In this document: positions 59,802 through 64,000 of the stretch, piece after piece | Position numbering within the stretch: position 1 is the stretch's first letter | Layout of the letters: each line of letters begins with the position of its first letter | DNA from: Streptomyces aurantiacus JA 4570 | GTDB lineage: Bacteria; Actinomycetota; Actinomycetes; Streptomycetales; Streptomycetaceae | DNA: 64,000 nt | Reading direction: 5' to 3' | Assembly (NCBI RefSeq): GCF_000414115.1 | Contig: NZ_AOPZ01000007.1 | Coordinates: forward strand, 39,828-103,827 | Notes under the pieces: generated by a model | Database searches by the model: none | Told to the model about the DNA's origin: nothing | What the model saw: only the letters and a program-made list of their open reading frames with translations | Translations under genes and position numbers: made by a program

Positions 59802-61169
59802 TCACCAGCCCGTGAACAGCAGGTGGTTGACGGCCAGGGCGAGCACCGCCTGCGCCGTCAGCCACGCCCGCGCGGCCGGGCGCGGCAGCAGCGCGGCGGC
59901 CGGGAGCAGGAAGAGGGCGAACGGCAGCCAGATGCGTTCCGTCTCCGCCTTGCTCATGCCGGACAGATCGGCGGCGGCGACCGCGAGCAGGGCGACGAGC
60001 ACCACGCCCACCAGCCGGTCCGCCGCCGTGGTCTCCCGCGCACGCCAGCGACGTACCGCGCCCGGTGACGCCACGATCGTCCGCCGCAGGCCCGCCACCG
60101 TCGCGAGCCCGACGACGAGGACGGTGCAGGCCGGATTGGCCCAGATCCAGTACCAGTAGGGGCGCACCCCGGCCGCCCCCTGGTAGTAGCGGTCCACCAA
60201 CAGGTGGTACGCCTCCCACCAGTTGAAGCCGAGCGCCGTGAACACCAGCGGCACCACCACCGCGCCCGCCACGAAGTACGGCAGCGGCCGCACCGTCCGG
60301 GCGATCAGCAGGACCCCGGCGACGACCACCGCGAAGAGCGTCAGGCCGTACGACAGATAGCAGGTCAGGCCGAACAGCAGCCCGGCGCCGGTCGCGGCCA
60401 GGGCGGGACAGCGGACCGCGCGCGTCGCGGCCAGCGCGAGCAACGCCGTCATCCAGGCCGCGACGGCGGCGAAGTAGCCGTCCGCCGACGCCCCCATCCA
60501 CACGGCGGCCGGCGCGAGCACCAGGAACGGCGCCGCACGGCGGGCCACCGCCTCGTCCCCGAGGGCCCGCAGCGTGATGAGCACCGCCAGCACCGCCGTA
60601 CTGCCCGCCGTGATGACGAACGCGCCCGCCCACCCGCCGCCGCCCAGGCCGATCCGGTCCAGGAAGACGAAGGTCAGCGGGGCGGCGGGCGGATGGCCCG
60701 CGGTGTGCGCTGGCCAGTGGTACTCGCCGGGCACCTGCACGATGTGCTGGGTGAAGTCGCGCAGCGCCGCCGGGATGTCGTCGAAGCGGTCGACGACCCG
60801 CAGGTACTCGTACTTCGTGGTGAGGCGCTCGGCGACGCCCCGGTGCCAGCCGTCGACGAGCGCGAGCGACCAGATCCAGGCCGTGGACGCCGCCCACGCC
60901 GACCCGAGCAGCGCCCGCCAGGGCAGACGGGCGGCGAGCACCGGCCCGTGGGCGACGACGGCGACGGCGACGGCGAGCGCGGCCGGAGTGCCCGGGCCGA
61001 CGTGCGGGTCCCACTTGGCGTACAGGGGCGGCCAGTTGACGTGCAGGCTGCCGTCACGGTCCTCCATGACCCGGCCGACGACGACGGCCGCGGTGACGAG
61101 GAGGACGGCGAGCCCGGCGGCGACGAGGTCCCGTCGGGGGCCGGGCGTGCGTGGTTCTTGGCGGTTCAC
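59802..61169 (-). CDS. GT-C-like integral membrane protein (putative glycosyltransferase)
   Basis: 455 residues from a GTG. About eleven hydrophobic helices. A large first loop carries KWDPHVGPGT and TTKYEYLRVVDRFDDIPAALRDFTQHI, and a second GEYHWPAHTAGHPPAAPL, with TMWMGASADGYFAA and GYYQGAAGVRPYWYWIWANP further on. The pattern resembles GT-C glycosyltransferases (mannosyltransferase-type) that use lipid-linked sugars. Catalytic Asp-Asp (RFDDIP) is plausible. Convergent with phytase (24 bases). Confidence 0.75.
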   Translation of the reverse strand: MNRQEPRTPGPRRDLVAAGLAVLLVTAAVVVGRVMEDRDGSLHVNWPPLYAKWDPHVGPGTPAALAVAVAVVAHGPVLAARLPWRALLGSAWAASTAWIWSLALVDGWHRGVAERLTTKYEYLRVVDRFDDIPAALRDFTQHIVQVPGEYHWPAHTAGHPPAAPLTFVFLDRIGLGGGGWAGAFVITAGSTAVLAVLITLRALGDEAVARRAAPFLVLAPAAVWMGASADGYFAAVAAWMTALLALAATRAVRCPALAATGAGLLFGLTCYLSYGLTLFAVVVAGVLLIARTVRPLPYFVAGAVVVPLVFTALGFNWWEAYHLLVDRYYQGAAGVRPYWYWIWANPACTVLVVGLATVAGLRRTIVASPGAVRRWRARETTAADRLVGVVLVALLAVAAADLSGMSKAETERIWLPFALFLLPAAALLPRPAARAWLTAQAVLALAVNHLLFTGW

Positions 61170-61376
61170 GCTGGCACGGTAGGCCGCCGAAGGGTGCCAC
61201 GGGCGGCTGCGCGGCCCCGCGTCACCGAACCGTCAGATCTCCCGGGACACACGGTGGCCGCCGACGCGACCGTCAGCGTTTCGTCATGAGTTTCGGCGGC
61301 CGAACCGCAGGTCGCGCGCCATACGGTCGGGGCAAGGCGACGGACCCACGTCGCGCGGACCGCCGAGGACGCATCC

Positions 61377-62660
61377 ATGGGCCACCCACCCACTCCTTCC
61401 TTCCTGAGCAGACTCAGGGCCCGTATCCCGTCGGCGCCGGTGTCGCCGTCGTCCCCGGGCTTCTGGCGCAGCCCGGTGCGCGGGACCTGGTTCACCGCGG
61501 TGCTCGGCACGGTGCTGCTGTTCGGGATGACACTGCTGTTCGTCACCGGACTGCTGTCGTACGCCGCGTACAACCCGGATCTCGCGGCCGTCAACGACAA
61601 GACGCCCGACAAGGGCCTGCTCGGCTTCTACCTCTTCGACTGGCCCACCGACCCGCACTGGCTGTACCGGCTCAACCAGGGCCTGCACGTCACCGTCGGG
61701 ATCGCGCTGATCCCGGTGCTGCTCGCCAAGCTGTGGTCGGTGCTGCCGAAGCTGTTCGCGCTGCCGCCGGTGCGATCCGTGTCGCACGCCCTGGAGCGGC
61801 TCTCCCTGCTGCTGCTCGTGGGCGGCGCGCTCTTCGAGTTCGCGACCGGCGTCCTCAACATCCAGCTGGAGTACCTCTTCCCGGGCTCGTTCTATCCGCT
61901 GCACTTCTACGGCGCCTGGGTGTTCTTCGGCGCCTTCGTCGCGCACGCGGCGCTGAAGCTGCCCCGGACCGTGCGGGTGCTGCGCGAACGCGGACTGCGG
62001 GAGCAGCTGCGCACCCACGACAGGCCCCCGGCCGCCGAGCCCACCGTGTCCCGGCGCGGCGCGCTCGGCCTGGTCGGCGGCGGCTCCCTGCTGCTCTTCG
62101 GCACGACCGCGGGGCAGAGCTTCGACGGCTGGCCGCGCGCCACCGCCCTGTTCGCCCCGCACGGCGGCGCCGAGCCGGGCAAGGGGCCCGGCGCCTTCCA
62201 GGTCAACAAGACCGCCTTGTCAGTGGGTGTCGGCGCGGACCGCACCGGCGAGGCATGGCGGCTCGTCGTCGAGGGCCGCGGCCGCACCGTGCGCCTGACC
62301 CGCGCCGACCTGCTCGGCCTCGCCCAGCACTCCGCCGACCTGCCCATCGCCTGCGTCGAGGGCTGGTCGACGTCCGACCAGGCGTGGAGCGGCGTACGGC
62401 TGCGGGACCTCGCCGCGCTCGCCGGATACGAGGACGAGCCACCTGCTGTCCTCGTGGAATCCCTCCAGCTGCGCGGCGCCTTCCGCAAGGCGGCCCTGCG
62501 CGACAACCAGGTGCGCGACGCCCGCTCCCTGCTCGCCCTGCGCGTCAACGGCGCCGACCTGACGCCGGACCACGGCTACCCGGCCCGCGTCATCGTGCCC
62601 GCCGCACCGGGCGTACTGAACACCAAATGGGTGACCCGGCTGACCTTCGGAGAACTGTGA
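61377..62660 (+). CDS. Membrane molybdopterin oxidoreductase (SUOX-fold) with N-terminal cytochrome-like helices
   Basis: 427 residues. The first 200 residues hold four helices with His104 (LNQGLHVTVG), His176 and His190 (VAHAALKL), which look like heme ligands. An RR-type motif (SRRGALGLVGGG) at about 225-236 precedes an outer SUOX-like domain with the molybdenum-binding Cys326 in IACVEGWST, and VESLQLRGAFRKAALRDNQ. A fusion of an electron-transfer membrane domain to the Moco domain, as in YedYZ. The substrate is unknown, sulfoxide or similar. ATG overlaps the next start by one base. Confidence 0.85.
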   Translation: MGHPPTPSFLSRLRARIPSAPVSPSSPGFWRSPVRGTWFTAVLGTVLLFGMTLLFVTGLLSYAAYNPDLAAVNDKTPDKGLLGFYLFDWPTDPHWLYRLNQGLHVTVGIALIPVLLAKLWSVLPKLFALPPVRSVSHALERLSLLLLVGGALFEFATGVLNIQLEYLFPGSFYPLHFYGAWVFFGAFVAHAALKLPRTVRVLRERGLREQLRTHDRPPAAEPTVSRRGALGLVGGGSLLLFGTTAGQSFDGWPRATALFAPHGGAEPGKGPGAFQVNKTALSVGVGADRTGEAWRLVVEGRGRTVRLTRADLLGLAQHSADLPIACVEGWSTSDQAWSGVRLRDLAALAGYEDEPPAVLVESLQLRGAFRKAALRDNQVRDARSLLALRVNGADLTPDHGYPARVIVPAAPGVLNTKWVTRLTFGEL

Positions 62661-63229
62661 TGAAGCAAGTTTCCGCTCGGCTGCGGCGCTGGTACGGCGC
62701 GGGGCCGCTCCATCTCCTGCTGCTGCTCGCCTCGTTCGCGCTCGCGCTCTACGCGGGCGTGCGGCTGCCGGCCGACGACTGGTTCCTGGTCGCGGTGTGG
62801 TTCGTGGGCGCCGCGCTGCTGCACGACCTGGTCCTTGTGCCGGTGTACGCGGCGGCCGACCGGGTGGTGACGGCGCTGCTCGGCGGGCGCCGCCGGGCCT
62901 GGACGGTGTTCGTCCGGGTCCCGGCGGCGCTCTCGCTGCTGCTCCTGCTCGTCTGGTATCCGCTGATCACGCGTCAGGTCCCGCGCTACGAAAGGTCGAC
63001 GGCCCTGCCGGCCGATGTGTTCCTCACGCGCTGGCTGCTGGTGACGGCGGCGCTGTTCGCGGGCTCGGCGCTGTGGCTGTCGCTGCGCATGTGGTCGGCG
63101 TCGCGCGCGGGGCGGGTCCCGGGGACGGGGCGGTCTTGGCGTACGGCACGCGTGTCACGTACGCCGCGTACGTCCCGTGCGTCCCGGCGGCGCAGCGCCA
63201 CGAACGAGCGGCCGCCCGCCGACCACTGA
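62660..63229 (+). CDS. Small integral membrane protein in the Moco operon
   Basis: 189 residues from the ATG at 62660, overlapping the oxidoreductase stop by one base. Four helices (LHLLLLLASFALALYAGVRL, FLVAVWFVGAALLHDLVLVPVYAA, VPAALSLLLLLVWYP, RWLLVTAALFAGSALWLSLRM) and a basic Arg/Ser/Thr tail of about 40 residues. The tail is the part that overlaps the methyltransferase gene on the other strand. No family recognised; a subunit or partner of the oxidoreductase is likely from the spacing. Confidence 0.7.
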   Translation: MKQVSARLRRWYGAGPLHLLLLLASFALALYAGVRLPADDWFLVAVWFVGAALLHDLVLVPVYAAADRVVTALLGGRRRAWTVFVRVPAALSLLLLLVWYPLITRQVPRYERSTALPADVFLTRWLLVTAALFAGSALWLSLRMWSASRAGRVPGTGRSWRTARVSRTPRTSRASRRRSATNERPPADH

Positions 63230-63852
63230 TCGGCGACCTGCCAGCCCGCCGCGCGGGCGTACGTGAGCAACGCGGGCGTGCCGAGCCGGGCCCAGGGGAA
63301 CACCTCGTCCGGCGCGGCCCGCCCGCTTCCGTCGTCGACGTGGACGCACACCCGCTCGTCGATGTCGACCGGGGCGGTCTCGGCGATCAACAGGCCGCGC
63401 GGCGCGAGGAGTTCGGCGACCCGGGCGAGCAGCGCCGTCGGGTCGCCGCCGATGCCGATGTTGCCGTCCATGAGCAGCGCGGTGCCCCAACGGCCCTCGC
63501 CCGGCAGCGTCTCGAACACCGAGCGGCGCAGCGCCGTGCCACCCAGGCCCAGGGTGTGCCGGACGGCCGCCTCGCTCACGTCGATGCCGAGCGAGCGGTG
63601 GCCGAGCGCGGCGAGCGCGGCCACCAGGCGGCCCGGGCCGCAGCCGATGTCGAGTACGGGCCCCGCGCAGCGGCGCAGCGCCGACAGGTCGGCCGGGTCC
63701 GGCGCCGCGCACCAGCGCTCCACGTCGAGGGGGAGCAGCCAGCCGTCCGCGCGGCGCAGGAACAGCGGTCCGCGGCCGGTGCGGAGCGCCTCCGCGTACG
63801 GTCCCGCGCACCAGGAGGGCGCCGCGTCCGGGGGCGGTACGACCGTGCTCAT
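62986..63852 (-). CDS. SAM-dependent methyltransferase (class I)
   Basis: 288 residues from the ATG at 63852. Motif I CAGPVLDIGCGPGRLVAALAALG, the acidic LGIDVSEAAVRHT, WGTALLMDGNIGIGGDPTALLARVAELL and ETAPVDIDERV are standard. The core ends near SFVALRRRD; the last 65 residues are charged, low-complexity and lie on the strand opposite to the helix 4 and tail of the membrane gene. The ATG overlaps the stop of the upstream DUF2064 gene (ATGA). Substrate unknown; likely the small metabolite of the local cluster. Confidence 0.8.
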   Translation of the reverse strand: MSTVVPPPDAAPSWCAGPYAEALRTGRGPLFLRRADGWLLPLDVERWCAAPDPADLSALRRCAGPVLDIGCGPGRLVAALAALGHRSLGIDVSEAAVRHTLGLGGTALRRSVFETLPGEGRWGTALLMDGNIGIGGDPTALLARVAELLAPRGLLIAETAPVDIDERVCVHVDDGSGRAAPDEVFPWARLGTPALLTYARAAGWQVADQWSAGGRSFVALRRRDARDVRGVRDTRAVRQDRPVPGTRPARDADHMRSDSHSAEPANSAAVTSSQRVRNTSAGRAVDLS

Positions 63853-64000
63853 CGGCGCCCGGCCCGGGCGAGGCGGGCGAGTTCGGCGGCGAACCGGGTG
63901 TGTGTGGCCTCGGCCGCGACCGCCGCCGCGTCCGCCGCGGAGTCGACGTCCCGCAGCACCGGCAGGTCGCGCACGCGCAGGCCCGCGGCGGTGAGGCGGG
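63849..64000 (-). CDS. DUF2064 / MobA-TagF-like nucleotidyl- or glycosyltransferase, C-terminal end
   Basis: Only the last 50 residues are in the window: GLRVRDLPVLRDVDSAADAAAVAAEA then THTRFAAELARL. RDVD with the Asp and the following helix match the end of DUF2064 (selenoprotein-domain-associated transferase 1-like) enzymes. The TGA overlaps the methyltransferase ATG. In Streptomyces DUF2064, methyltransferase and Moco oxidoreductase genes are often neighbours (from memory). Confidence 0.5.
   Translation of the reverse strand, partial: RLTAAGLRVRDLPVLRDVDSAADAAAVAAEATHTRFAAELARLARAGRR

Noticed and set aside
1..64000. tRNA, rRNA, insertion sequences, integrase or attachment sites
   Set aside because: No cloverleaf-like sequence, transposase or integrase motif was seen; no terminal inverted repeats flanking any gene were found.

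Overview
This is high-GC actinobacterial chromosome, almost certainly Streptomyces. Third codon positions are nearly all G or C, GTG and TTG starts are common, TTA codons are very rare, and the gene set is typical: XRE-cupin and TetR/LysR regulators, I36 inhibitor, Calx-beta secreted hydrolase, an extra EF-Tu, an HipA-like/DUF3037 pair and Moco oxidoreductase. From memory only, the run fabG-SDR-lipoprotein-ung-...-lnt-...-tuf recalls the S. coelicolor SCO13xx region. No rRNA, tRNA, transposase, integrase or CRISPR array was seen. The window reads as chromosome with many small transcription units.

Layout. 1-7.2 kb: the N-terminal half of an S9 peptidase (minus), an HipA-like kinase with DUF3037, two SDR reductases behind a strong vegetative promoter, a peptide-binding lipoprotein, and uracil-DNA glycosylase. 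7.2-14.4 kb: a TPR-like protein, a repeat-expanded lipoprotein, a TetR/FAD-monooxygenase pair with twin operators, a Gfo/Idh/MocA oxidoreductase, an apolipoprotein N-acyltransferase broken by a 13-base duplication, a SnoaL-like protein, and a 59-residue leaderless gene. Three genes here (ung, the TPR gene, the 59-residue gene) carry perfect or near-perfect RecA-NDp (PafBC-type) DNA-damage promoter motifs. 14.5-24.8 kb: DUF2165, MFS/TetR, LysR, cupin, a large secreted hydrolase, GNAT, a TTA-containing ATP-grasp enzyme and a PPOX protein. 24.9-33 kb: I36 inhibitor, acyl-CoA dehydrogenase, PPOX-like protein, Orn/Lys/Arg decarboxylase, uppP, a methyltransferase, a TVP38 protein and an AlkD-like protein. 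33-42.8 kb: a divergent EF-Tu, a spermidine-synthase-like protein, a secreted PD40 protein, an MFS exporter, three tandem paralogues of an unrecognised membrane-anchored family, a thioesterase and a small membrane protein. 43-51 kb: two exported hydrolase pairs (GH3 plus carboxylesterase; serine hydrolase plus S33 peptidase) around a DedA protein. 51-64 kb: gamma carbonic anhydrase, an LbH acyltransferase, a DMT permease with divergent XRE-cupin, YbaK, CoA transferase/VOC, an ornithine-lipid-like OlsB/OlsA pair, phytase, a GT-C-like membrane protein, and a Moco oxidoreductase operon facing a methyltransferase/DUF2064 pair.

Regulation. Many genes look leaderless, with a TANNNT hexamer 6-8 bases before the start codon. 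Two genes have TTA codons well placed for bldA control (the ATP-grasp gene and the 59-residue gene), and a third has one in its signal-peptide region (the serine hydrolase).

The strongest candidates for undescribed biology are the PafBC-type motif genes of unknown function, the tandem membrane-anchored triplet, the HipA-like/DUF3037 pair, the lipoprotein with heptad repeats before its lipobox, and the bldA-type ATP-grasp ligase.
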